DNA from: Myrica gale
Taxonomy: Eukaryota; Streptophyta; Magnoliopsida; Fagales; Myricaceae
NCBI GenBank assembly: GCA_963930655.1
Contig: OZ005610.1
Location: 25,630,501-25,694,500, forward strand
Reading direction: 5' to 3'
Length of the DNA: 64,000 bases
The notes beneath the pieces were generated by a model that ran no database searches, was not told where the DNA came from, and worked only from the letters and a program-made list of their open reading frames with translations. Position numbers and translations under genes: made by a program. This document shows positions 24,901-34,821 of the stretch, one piece after another (positions within the stretch are counted from its first letter, which is position 1; every line of letters starts with the position of its first letter).

Positions 24901-26026
24901 TATGAGCACTTATTTTACAAATGTGCTGATTACCAAGCAAGCATGATGACCTTATGTTATTCTGAATTTTCTTTCCCCCAAACTACACTGCAACACTAAC
25001 TTGATTAGATGCTTAAAGCATGCTTGCTTAGTGTTATCTATTAGTGATACCATGATGCACTTATGATACGCTAACTTTCATCATGCTTTAAGCATCTAAT
25101 AACAACATATACTGTTAAAAGTCTGGGTGAAAGTAAACATTACTTGCATGACCGTGATTGAGAGCAGCATGGTACTACTAATAGATAACACTAAAAGAAA
25201 TACAAGAGACGAAGAAAAAACTACCAAAACTGGTGCTTAGACAAATGAAAGAATGATAGAGATAGGTAGCTAAAATAAACTCTTAAAAAAAAAAAAGAGG
25301 CACTCACGTTGCACTGGCTACATCATAAAGGCGAATGGATTCATCATCACTAGCAGTTACCAGATAACTTGATGTCTTATGAAAATCCATCGAACTAATT
25401 CTACCATTCTGTGAATAGCAACAAAATAAACACAAAACTTCATTAAGTTTTCATCCAAAAGAATTCTGTAAGTCAATATGAAAAGGAGAATAAAACCACG
25501 AAGCAGACACAGTAAGCATGATGCGGGCTGTCTCCAACAATAAGGTGATAGTGTTGAAAGATAGAAACTACATTAAGCTGAACCTAGCAAAGCTATTCTT
25601 CTAAGTTAGATTAGTTCGACATTCTTTCATAATTCTCGTAGCAACCGAACAGAGAAATGGGGGTTCTAGTAACAATCTACGAAACACACACCGCCCGTTG
25701 CTTGTGCACATCACAATTAAAAAGTTTTAACGCATAACACACCGGAAGATATAGAATCCCGCTAAAAAGCCTCCGGGTTCGAGAAATTAGGGAGATTTGT
25801 ATGAAGTGGTAAACGATATGAAGAGAAAAGAGAGAGGAATTAAGTAAATTACGTAGTCCCTGAAAGTCATGCCGACTTCCATGCTCTGAAGAATTTCTTC
25901 ACTGAGCTCCAAGGAAACCTTTTCTTCTCTCTCTGATTGTGTTCCTGCATGTAAAATATCAACAACTGCACACGAGAGAGAGGGAAGGAGGGAGAGAGAG
26001 AGAGAGGAATTATTCATACCACCCAT
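21943..26026 (-). CDS. WDR82/SWD2-type WD40 protein (S2Lb/APRF1 type)
   Basis: In Arabidopsis this family (S2Lb/APRF1, At5g14530) is the SWD2 subunit of COMPASS-type H3K4 methyltransferases and affects flowering time; the yeast counterpart also acts in mRNA 3'-end processing. Eleven exons, in transcript order: 26020-26026, 25853-25944, 25308-25408, 24367-24467, 24225-24291, 24009-24108, 23813-23926, 23578-23715, 23296-23380, 22496-22545, 21943-22086. All phases agree and yield 332 aa. The start splits as ATGGGTG plus the next exon, giving MGGTQSEREEKVSLELS. WD40-type stretches include SMDFHKTSSYLVTASDDESI, HDRVVSLSLCSRKECFISGS followed by LDRTVLLWDQRAEKCQ, ANVVKFSNDGRLLLLTTMDG, SGDGSVYAWSVRSGKEV and VIKWAPGSLMFVTGSSELSF. 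The protein ends DLSKLGAYVGRK. A start at the same ATG reading straight into intron 1 would insert a CT-repeat peptide and is unlikely. No lesion was seen. Confidence 0.93.
22621..22946. mobile_element. hAT-type MITE in WDR82 intron 9
   Basis: The element at 22629-22938 (310 bp) starts TAGGGCTGGGCAACA and ends TGCTGCCCAGCCCTT, giving inverted termini of about 12 bp. The flanks are AATGTGGG (22621-22628) and GATGTGGG (22939-22946), an 8-bp target duplication with one mismatch. It has no coding capacity. Its TAGGGCTG end matches the 1.79-kb hAT element at 10433. Confidence 0.78.
25004..25194. repeat. Two interleaved inverted repeats in WDR82 intron 3
   Basis: Arm A, ATTAGATGCTTAAAGCATG (25004-25022), is perfectly complementary to 25082-25100. 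Arm B, TTAGTGTTATCTATTAGT (25028-25045), is perfectly complementary to 25177-25194 and extends with two mismatches through TACCATG (to 25054 and from 25168). The order is A, B, A', B', so the two stems cannot nest. I do not recognise a known element, and function is unknown. Confidence 0.85.
25981..26006. repeat. GA/CT microsatellite in WDR82 intron 1
   Basis: A GAGAGA/GGAGG run on the plus strand (CT on the transcribed strand) lies within the 75-bp first intron, directly 3' of the seven-base coding part of exon 1. Confidence 0.85.
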
Positions 26027-26780
26027 TTTGTTGTTTATTTTCAGTTTCTGAACTCACATCTCACTCCCATCGATCAAATGGAATTGGAAAGCTCGAAAGC
26101 CCGAACTACCAACGTCCTCAACCGCTAGGAAGATGAGCAATTAAGCATGGAGCACCAGGAGGCAGGAGCAGGAAGGAATTATCAATTTATCCACCGTTTC
26201 TTTCCCAATTTTTCCTCGGCTGCGCAATCGGGCTGTACATTGGGTCAAAGCCCGCCCCTATAACTTATGGATCTAAACAAAACCTACTTGATATCTGCCA
26301 TAAGTTCAGCCGCCCTATGGGCCGGTACATTGGGCCACATCTGCCACAAAAACTTTTAAACTAATACATAACCTACAGAATATTTGGGGTGCGTTTGTGT
26401 ACCAAAATTTTACCCCCTCTAAAATTTTAACATAATTAAATATTATAATATAATCTCTCTCCCCCATCAAATCATTACTATTTACTACAAAATATATAAA
26501 AAATTATCTCTCTCTTCATTTTTTCACTAAACTCAATACCTAAAATTTTAACAACACTAAAATTTTACAACACAAACACAACCTTGGTATTATCCAGCCC
26601 TTTGCCCAATGCTTTCAGTCCTGAATCCGTGGCTTTAATTAAGATAATATCTTTACATTTTCATCTTTTAGACTTTTGAGTATTTATTCTCCCAACAAGT
26701 GGTCTTGAAATTAACGTTGGCTTAGAGGTAAGAAACTTACTCCTAAGTGATGAGGACGTCACGGATCTAAAAGACTAAAA
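26027..26780. other. WDR82 upstream region
   Basis: The stretch holds the WDR82 5' leader and promoter on the minus strand, then a MITE (26386-26585) and AT-rich sequence up to the Harbinger element. No gene is seen. Confidence 0.5.
26386..26585 (+). mobile_element. MITE, second copy of the 12.6-kb family
   Basis: The left end is GGGGTGCGTTTGTGTACC followed by AAAATTTTA. The right end is ACTAAAATTTTACAACAC, then AAACACAACCTT, which reads inward AAGGTTGTGTTTGTG. The inside is AT-rich with TCTCTCTC and TTTTTCACTAAACTCAA blocks shared with the reverse complement of 12636-12836. A target duplication is not clear. Confidence 0.6.
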
Positions 26781-27072
26781 CTAGGGTTATGTTCGTTTTG
26801 AAGAGTTTTGTAGGATTTGAAGAATTTTGTGAATTCTTAGGTGATATTAAAGGTGTATTGGTGTTTGTGTTTTTTGTGTTGACTTTTATTAAGAGAGTGA
26901 AAGAGGTAATGATTGGGTTTTAAGGTTGTTATTTATGTATTAAATTTATTGGGATGTGTGTAGAATATATAATATAAAATTAGATTTACAATTACATTTG
27001 TTTACAAAATACTCGTTGGGCCCGCCACCACCCCGCAAACGAAGACCAGTTGCTCAGTCCTCTGGGATCAAA

Positions 27073-27250
27073 GTTGCACTTCAAGGGCTCACTTGTCGCT
27101 CGCCACGTGCTCCTGCCCACCCACCTTCTCCCACCGCTCACGCAGTAGAAGTCCTTCTTTGCATTGAAAGGCTCACTTTGTAGTTGCACTTCAAGGGCTC
27201 GCCACGTGCTCGTGCCCACCCACCTTCTCCCACTGCTCACGCAGTAGAAG
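27073..27250. repeat. Imperfect direct repeat in the Harbinger 3' region
   Basis: A block of about 70 bp occurs twice (about 27073-27151 and 27183-27250). It starts AGTTGCACTTCAAGGGCTC and includes GCCCACCCACCTTCTCCCAC and GCTCACGCAGTAGAAG. The first copy has a short insertion. It lies between the transposase stop and the left inverted terminus. Confidence 0.8.
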
Positions 27251-27665
27251 TAGTTGCACTTAGATGTAAAATAGTAATTTGGTCAACTGGATTACAAAAT
27301 AGAAATCGTTGGCTGAATTTCGAAAATTATTTTATAACTCAATTTCGAAAATTATGAAAATCCAGTTGCTTAAGTAATAAAAAAAATTATTTTATTTATT
27401 ATTATAGCAAATTATTTATAACTCAATTTCGAAAATTATGAAAATTATTATTTTTAGTTTTTAGTTTTGATACAAATGTTGATGTTTATTTATAAAATGC
27501 TCGTCTATTTAATATTGTTATTGTGAAGCAAAAACATTAAAGTAAACATATAACTACAGCAGTACATTTTTAAATACGTTTAAAGTATTCTCATTAACAA
27601 ATTTATTGAAATTAGAAAACCATCGTCCACAAAACACAAACATAGAAGTAAACCGAAGAAATCAA

Positions 27666-29174
27666 CTAGTTCGTTGCATCTGCCCACATAGCCTCTGTAA
27701 TTTGAGCACGTCTTGCACTCATTACGGCGGAACTATGCTCGTCAAACGTATGAGATGCACTGCTCGAACCCGTACCGGAGCTGCTCCCACTGTCAAAGTT
27801 CTCCGTAACTAAGTCCTCGTAGTCAAAAACAGGGGCCTCTTCATCGCCTGCATCTATCAGGAAATTGTGAACAGTAGCACATGCCATTATGATATTTCGT
27901 TGCATGAGAAGCGAATATCTAGGCATCTTCTCGAATATGACAAACTTTGCCTTCCATTTGCCAAACATTCGCTCCACTATATTGCGTAGTGACGAATGTC
28001 GGTAGTTGAAGAGCTCCTTTGGCCCTCTTGCCGCACCAGACTCTTGAAATCGACTCAAATGATACCTAACCGACCTATGGGGCGGCAAAAATCCGTCTAA
28101 ACATGGGAGGCCCGAATCTACTACATAAAAATAACCTGCAATGTCAAGGATATCTTAGCGATCTTACCTATATTTTACCTCGCAGTACTATCCCAATACA
28201 TCTCCAATAAACAAAATTCGTACCTGGGTTAGGCATTGGGAACTTGTTTTCCGGTCTTGACATAGCATCCATTAAAACACGAGCATCGTGCGTTGTACCC
28301 TCCCATCCAGGATACACAAAGGTAAACCTCCCCGAGAAGTCAACCGCACATATCACATTTTGTGCCAAGAAACCCTTCCGACATCGGTACACCGTATGCA
28401 GCTCCTTCGGCACCCAACAACTAATGTAAGTGCCATCAATGGCACCGATACAGTCCTAGATAAATTGACAAAGACAATAATTCGACACGCTTAATTAATA
28501 AATGGATTTTCAATAATCAAATTTATATGAAACATAATAGAATGTTGTTAGGACAAAAAATGAAAGAGAAATACCTTAAACCATGGGTAGTAATTACGGT
28601 TGCATCGTACGTATGAGTGAACTCCTTCCATGTGAGTTGGTCGTACGATAAGTTTGCCCAGGGTACATAACGCCCTCGACACACTTTTCATGTGCCGATG
28701 AATGGTGTCTAGAGAGTGTTGAAAAAAGTGTTGCGCAGTCCTCATCTTTGCGCAGTGAGATGTGATAAATAAAAAGATGGCCAGAGACTCTTCTACCATG
28801 AGGTTTTGATCATCTAATTCGCCGTACTCGCGAAGGCATCGTGCCAAATTTCGGAATGTGGTTTGCGACATTCGAAACAAATGTCTACAATCTGCTTCGT
28901 TAGGGTTATTAAGGATCTCAGCAACGTGCATTGCACCAGTAAGAGTTGACGTGTTTTGTGGGATTCGGTGTCCATTCCTGCGTTGAGTTCCGCACTTCCT
29001 TCGGCCCTCATTGATTAACGCCTCACAGAATGCCTCATCACTGCTACAACCATCTTCATCATTACTGTCCGTGCGGTTGCTCTCTGTATCACCTGGGACA
29101 GAATTGACGCCCTCGTCCTGTCCCGACTCATAAGGTTCATCACCACTATAACTGTTGTCATTGTCATTGTCCAT
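27666..29174 (-). CDS. PIF/Harbinger DDE transposase (HARBI1/ALP1-like)
   Basis: This nuclear transposase cuts and pastes Harbinger elements and normally works with a Myb/SANT-like partner. Exons in transcript order are 28575-29174, 28224-28455 and 27666-28135; phases match and give 433 aa. The N-terminal 60 residues are acidic. A helix-rich region with HLFRMSQTTFRNLARCLREY follows, then the DDE_4 nuclease core: first Asp in AIDGTYISCWVPKE, second Asp in GTTHDARVL, and the catalytic Glu in RNIVERMFGKWK. The protein ends EAMWADATN. No stop or frameshift interrupts it. I chose the ATG at 29174 (MDNDNDNSYSG); an upstream in-frame ATG at 29210 is less likely. Similar sequences include domesticated host proteins such as ALP1, but the flanking inverted termini show this copy belongs to a transposon. 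Confidence 0.9.
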
Positions 29175-30455
29175 TGAATCTACGTCGAACAAGCAAGTGA
29201 AAATTAGCACGCCTCAGATTGAATTTACCCAAATAATGCAGACATTACATAACCTCTAGCTGGATCTGTAGTCACTTTCTAACCGTACGAAAAAAATGTT
29301 GATATAGCAGTCAACTATTTCAACATTGTCTAGTGAAAGCAAAACTTGTACAAAACTATTTCAACATTGCCAGAATCCAAATTCTCAAAGGAGCCAGAAA
29401 AGGCAACAAATAATTACATTTAATTACAGCCAAAACTGGAAGATGTAATGTGTAGTTAGCAGCTAGATCAAAATGGTTTAAGATTCTTGGATATCTGTAG
29501 CACAAAACTATCGGTCACTGTTCTTCACTTCTCTTTTTTTTTTATAGCCCAAACATGTTCTGAGCCTTCATTTACTGCACCATTGAACTGAGAAACAACT
29601 CATTTTCCAGTTCTTCACTAAAGTAATTAATACTTGCCAATAGTTACTCTTCATCAAACACACATCAAAATGCTCCTCTGATCTGATTTACTCGAGAATG
29701 GATTATACCTTCATGGAAAATGAATCATTTGAATTTATGTGTAAAGGGTTGCCTGGAACTGGTGGTCATTTTGTCCGTGTCGAGTGAAGTTATATGTCAA
29801 GTATTGTTTTGTTGATGGTAGACCCGTCATTGTTCCAAACCATGTGTACTGCTAATAAAGATGTTTTTGTTGTATATGGCTAATCTCTGTAGAGTAACAA
29901 AGTACTTCAATATTTCTGGTTGAGTGAAAGTTCCACACAACATATTGGCACTGGTGATATCATTTTTATAGTCTCATCCTTGTGGAGAGTTGAATGAAAC
30001 ACATGCAAATCAGAATTGCATGTCAACAACAATCTAACACCGAAGTCTATATGCTCCTACTTGCATCAAAATTGCAGCAGATGTGAGCAGTAGGCTCCTA
30101 CTTGCATCAAAATTCTACACAATACAGTGACTGAGTATTAAATCTAACAGGGTTGCTATAATCTGCAACTAACATAGTCCTACAGTCCACAAATTCCACT
30201 TCAAATTCACAAGTTAAAGATGCATCACAGTCCTACACAAATGCAGTCTAAACAACAGTTTTACAATCACAATACATATTTGTATCACAAACAAACCGAT
30301 GTATGATGAAGTCCGACTTTATCTTAGGAATAAATCTGAAATAACATCACATTACAATCCGAATAAAATACTCTACTTAGAACATAGTTCAATTATCAGC
30401 AAATGTTTGTGCAAACAACACACCAAGCTCCAATAGTAGCAGAAACAGTACAACA

Positions 30456-33419
30456 CTACTTCAAGTTGACAACCCAAATTCCACGTTTTTCCTCGGGGAC
30501 CCTCATGAATGTTTGTCTGAAGGTGGCACTCTCAGATATGCGTTCCAAGGCTTTGACGATGGCGGCATCGTCAGGAGGAGGGTCAATAGCATAGAGTGCA
30601 TCAACGCAGTCATTTATGAGACTAGTGCGGGACACGGAAGAACTCTCAATCCGATCAGTCTTAGCCTTTAAGTAATTCTGAGATACCTCGTCCCAGGAGT
30701 CTTTCATAGCGTCCCTCTCCCGGGACTGCGTCTTACGTTGACCACCACCCGAAGGCACGGGAGATGGGCGCTTCCGACTCCCCGTTGCAGGGGTGTAAGG
30801 AAGAGGAGTGTCCCCATCCGTCAGGTCTATGGTTACAGACCGAAGGCGTTCACCTTCGTTGAGACGTCGCTCTTCCAATTCCGATGAAGGGCCTTGTGCC
30901 ATTGAACGGTGCATGAGGCCATTGGCAGTGCTGCCGGCAAACATATATGCTAGTTCGTCATAGTGGTCTAACCCGTGCCCCATGAATCTCACAAGAGATT
31001 TGTCCTTCTGCAATACGGAAGTGCACATGTTACACTAGCGTAAATTAAAACTAACTTCCGTCGGAAAAGAAAAAAACAAAATGTGAAACTCACACTTAGT
31101 ACTTTGGTCCACTGTGGGACATCCGCAACAACGGTTTTGTCAGTCTCATTCCAACCAAACCCGGTCCTTTTCTTTAAGTCGTTGAATGTGACATACTCTC
31201 TATGCATATTTTCAACCTTCGTCTTAATTTTGGCCGCATCCATCTGTGGGATATCAACCTTCATGAAATCGGCTATACGTTCGTAGTTCGACACTCCTAG
31301 TTTGCCATCTTTGACAAGATTTTTGCGAAACTCTTCCATGCAAAGTTCTACAAGCCTCGACACACGATTCGGATCTTTCCAAAGGTCTTTGTTGGCTTTA
31401 GACATGACAACCTAATGGAGAATAAAAAAATAAAGTCCCTTAAAAAAAGAACCATTATGCCCTCCAAACAACAGTCAAAATTTACTGATTTAACTTCTAT
31501 TATGCATGTCAATAAACAAAACTACAATTTAGCTATGATACGATAACAGAAGGGAAAAAAGGACATTCACGTCAGATCCTTCTATCATAACACACACGGA
31601 TTTAACTTACAAATGAAGTACCAATTTTGAGGTGAATTATTCCGAAGATTAATTCAGTACAAGACATACCGTTTGTCGATGAGACGCAGTCGAGGACGAT
31701 GGTTCAATGTCAACAATCCTTGCCTTCCCAGACCTAAGGTAATGGCGCTGCACATCGGTGTAAAAAAACACCGAAGTCAATAAATGGTTTTGATAAATGC
31801 TGCACAATGTTCTGACAGCACACAATAAAGTACATAGCTTCAAAATGAATGCCACACAATGAAACGTTTGAAAAAAAGGACCAGCAACTAAATACCAATG
31901 AAAGGTTTGAAAAAAAAACTTCTGCCGTTGATTGCATTAGACTAAGGGTTCTTATTTCCCTTCTATTTCTGCTCAGTTATTTCTTTCAGGTTTCTATAAG
32001 ATAAAAACCGAGATCCATCAATAAGGTTGGACAAATCTAAGTGAAGATCAGTTGATTATGCAGTGAGTATTTACAATTTCAGACCAGCAACTAAATACCA
32101 ATGTTATATCATGCTTGTTGGCAACGCTCAAGGGGAATTCCAACCACCACAGGGTCTAACAGTAACAGACACACAGTTCAGGCTTCTAGCTATGCAGGAA
32201 ACCCAACATTTCCAGCAAATTTGGGCATGACAGCACACAATAAAGTAAATAGCTTCAAAATGAATGCCACACAAACGGACCATGAAATCAAGAATCACAT
32301 CAGGACATCCCATATCAGAAGTACCAGAGAATTACAAGATCTTCTCCATGATATTGTCTCACAAATTGTTCCCTAAAACACAACTAGGGTTTTGAGGATT
32401 GTAGAACCCAAAATCCAAGTACCACTATTTAGGAAAACAGATTTATATCTATGTATAGGCTCTCCGAGGAAAAAGCACCCTCACATTACCGGGGTACAAA
32501 ACAAACTGTTATTTTGAAGTCCCATTAGCAAGTTCTCAATTTGTCCCCATAGATTTGAATCCGTCTTTTGGGTCAAGATGAGCATGTAGAAACTCAAAAA
32601 GAATAATAAGCACTACAGATAGTTAAGGTGAACCAAGCATGATTGCGTCCAGTAAATTTACACCGAAGCAAAAAAATTATTGATCCAAGGAGATAAGAGA
32701 GCCCTATATTAAATGCATATGAAAACGAAGATTTAGCAATACGATAGATCTCCTCCAACGTTCAAGTCCTTGCATTGAAATCTCAACAATGAAGAAAATG
32801 ACACTTTCTCTAACCCCCTCATTGAAGTGGAACTCCCAGATCTGGGGTAAAGACAATGCGAAGCCACATTTTGCATTTCGAAAGCTCTATCAGCTTATAA
32901 AATCCACTCTATTTTCAAACAAGAATAGAAAATGAATTGATCAGAAGAAAACCATTTTGAACAATCAAATTCGAATGATTCGGCATCAAAACCACAAAAC
33001 CCCAAGACACCCAGAAATGCCCATTGAACCGGATCCAGGAAATTCTGAGCAAAACCCACAGCAGAAACTCGAAGAGACAACAATTAGGGATAGGTTAACT
33101 ATTCGAATCTGCGAATATTGTCTACAATAGGTCCATACTCTTGTTGAAACTAATTTGCAACAACATTAGTTACAGCAAGAATATAAAGGGGAACCTGACT
33201 GCGAAAACACTGGCGGGTGAGAGGCGCCGTGACTGAGGACTTGTTCAAGCTGGAGCTCTTCGAACGTTTGGGGGTCTCTCCTCTCTTGCGTTCCGCTCTC
33301 CCTTCGACAGCGTTTGAGATCTCTTTTGCAAATTTCACTCCATCGACAACAGCTGCAAGCGCCGGTCTTCTCATCCTGCCGTTGCAAATGTACGATTGAC
33401 AGAGGGCGGGTCGTTTCAC
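30456..33419 (-). CDS. Harbinger Myb/SANT-like DNA-binding partner protein
   Basis: In PIF/Pong elements this second protein binds transposon DNA and helps bring the transposase into the nucleus. Exons in transcript order are 33195-33419, 31670-31747, 31094-31411 and 30456-31007, all phase 0, giving about 390 aa. Exon 3 carries the Myb/SANT-like domain, from KDLWKDPNRVSRLVELCMEE through NMHREYVTFNDLKKRTGFGW. Exon 4 follows with GHGLDHYDELAYMFAGSTAN, a basic Ser/Pro-rich linker (GSRKRPSPVPSGGGQRKTQS) and a C-terminal helix region ending GIWVVNLK. Exons 1 and 2 (RHYLRSGKARIVDIEPSSS) are inferred from good splice sites and open frame only; an internal start MSKANKDLW in exon 3 is a possible alternative. 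The first exon could start at MKRPAL or MRRPAL. Confidence 0.75.
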
Positions 33420-33804
33420 GCGAACAGGGGAGGAGGGGAAGGTCGATGGAGACTCGGGAGAGATGAAAGTCTTCGTTGGTCAGAGAATGTGGGGTGAAAT
33501 CTCCGTCTTACCCCTCAACCAACTTTCAAGCAAACATAACATCCGGCCTTATCGTCATTTCGGCTTATTTTCGATTTCCACGTTCTGAACCATGGGACCC
33601 ACGTGTTTCTCATAACCCCAGTTTAACCTTTCACTTTTCTCCTCTTTAAGTTTTCGTGGAGGATATGTTAGTAAATTAACATCCTTGTATGAAGGGCATT
33701 ATGGGAAGCATTTACAACGAATCCTGAAAAAAAAGTCCATCTCGCCGAACATGAAAATTTTTCAATTCAAATCCTACGAATTTCATCAAACCGAACATCA
33801 CCTA

Positions 33805-34386
33805 GGATCCACCAGTTTGGTTCAAAACAGCGACGCTCTAGTGATCAACGGCCGGATCCGGCTGTTTTATCCGAACCCGTTTGCACACGTTGACCCCCGA
33901 ATCACAATTGGACTTGTTGTTTACAAGCATGATCGTGTTGCACGGACACTTCTTCAGCACTGCACAGATCTAGATCAGGCATTCTGCTCTAATGGAAAGT
34001 TCCTTACCACCTTGTTACCAACAAATCTTCCAACTGCTTGATATTGGTTTTAGAATTAGAGCAGAAGAAATCCATTTTCCTTTCATCAAACAAGAAAGAC
34101 ATTCAACTTTATGCAGGAATAAAAGCAGAGTGAACAAACTTCCCATTCATTGTGAGAATTCTACTACTTGGGAAAAATCTTGTGCCAAAAAAAGAAAAAC
34201 AGAGGAAGAAAATCTATGCTTTCTGTGAGTTTCATGAACATAAAATTTACAAATCTCTATTTTCTATCTCACACCAGACAATATCAGTAACTAATCCACC
34301 CTCAAACAAAGACCCAAACACAGGAAAATGGGGGCACAAGTTGAGCTAAACATCCGCTGAAGCTGCTAAATCCCGTGTTGGGAGTA
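33805..34386. other. Intergenic between Harbinger element and 34.4-kb gene
   Basis: No gene seen. It probably includes the 3' untranslated region of the minus-strand gene ending at 34387. An open frame crossing 33685-34041 overlaps the transposon end and has no motif. Confidence 0.5.
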
Positions 34387-34755
34387 TCACATAACTGGTA
34401 CAGGTATAACCGCCTCCGGCGTGCCATGGATGGAACTACTTGCAGTAGAGTCACGGTTCTCTTCATCTGTGGAGGCCTTCTTCTTTATAAACTCAATACA
34501 TTCCGCGACGGCTTCACTGTGGTGTGGGTCATTTGGGTAGTAGCACCGTTGAGCGTCGCCGCTGCATTCAGCGTGGTTGGTGGCCTTGGACATTGCGGAC
34601 AACATGATCAAGCGGAACACAGCCTCGCGGAAACGCTCCAACAGGGTCATCGGAGATGGGGCCTTGTTGATCTTGTTGCTGCAGCTGTTGCTTCTAAACC
34701 TGGGGATGCAAAGGCTGGTCTTCAACTTTCTGGGGCTTGCTTTTGGTTTCTCCAT
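34387..34755 (-). CDS. Small conserved plant protein, unknown function
   Basis: A single uninterrupted exon. The start MEKPKASPRKLKTSLC gives 122 aa; the frame stays open to another ATG at 34821 (144 aa). I prefer the inner start because a TATA-like CTATAAAGA lies on the minus strand at 34791-34799, between the two ATGs, though this would make the 5' leader very short. The protein has a basic, Ser-rich N-terminus (IPRFRSNSCSNKINKAPSPM), a predicted helix TLLERFREAVFRLIMLSAMS, and a C-terminal block YYPNDPHHSEAVAECIEFIK followed by a Ser/Thr-rich tail. The composition and the ERFREAVFRLIMLSA and PNDPHHSEAV blocks resemble a plant-only family of small proteins I recognise but cannot name. There is no signal peptide or catalytic motif. 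The plus-strand frame over the same DNA is an antisense shadow. Confidence 0.7.
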   Translation of the reverse strand: MEKPKASPRKLKTSLCIPRFRSNSCSNKINKAPSPMTLLERFREAVFRLIMLSAMSKATNHAECSGDAQRCYYPNDPHHSEAVAECIEFIKKKASTDEENRDSTASSSIHGTPEAVIPVPVM

Positions 34756-34821
34756 CTCTGGTCGTTGGCCGGACACCACGGGGACGGTGGTCTTTATAGG
34801 AGAATCTAATACATAAGACAA

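Larger units (their letters stand above)
26781..33804 (-). mobile_element. Full-length PIF/Harbinger DNA transposon
   Basis: The element spans 26784-33801 (7.0 kb) and is flanked by CTA on both sides (26781-26783 and 33802-33804), a 3-bp duplication as expected for PIF/Harbinger. The left end reads GGGTTATGTTCGTTTTGAAG and continues AGTTTTGTAGGATTTGAAG. The right end, read inward, gives GTGATGTTCGGTTTGATGAA and continues ATTCGTAGGATTTGAAT, so the inverted termini extend about 38 bp with a few mismatches. Inside are two minus-strand genes: a Myb/SANT-like protein and a DDE transposase, the standard two-protein set of autonomous elements. Both frames are open across canonical introns. It sits between the WDR82-like gene and the small gene at 34.4 kb. 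Confidence 0.9.

Noticed and set aside
33510..33543. Alternative right end of the Harbinger element (AAGCAAACATAAC)
   Set aside because: It resembles the left end over about 12 bases but lacks a matching duplication; the end at 33801 matches over about 38 bases and has CTA on both sides.
34375..34809. 144-codon plus-strand frame
   Set aside because: Antisense shadow of the conserved minus-strand small protein, which has the better motif evidence.
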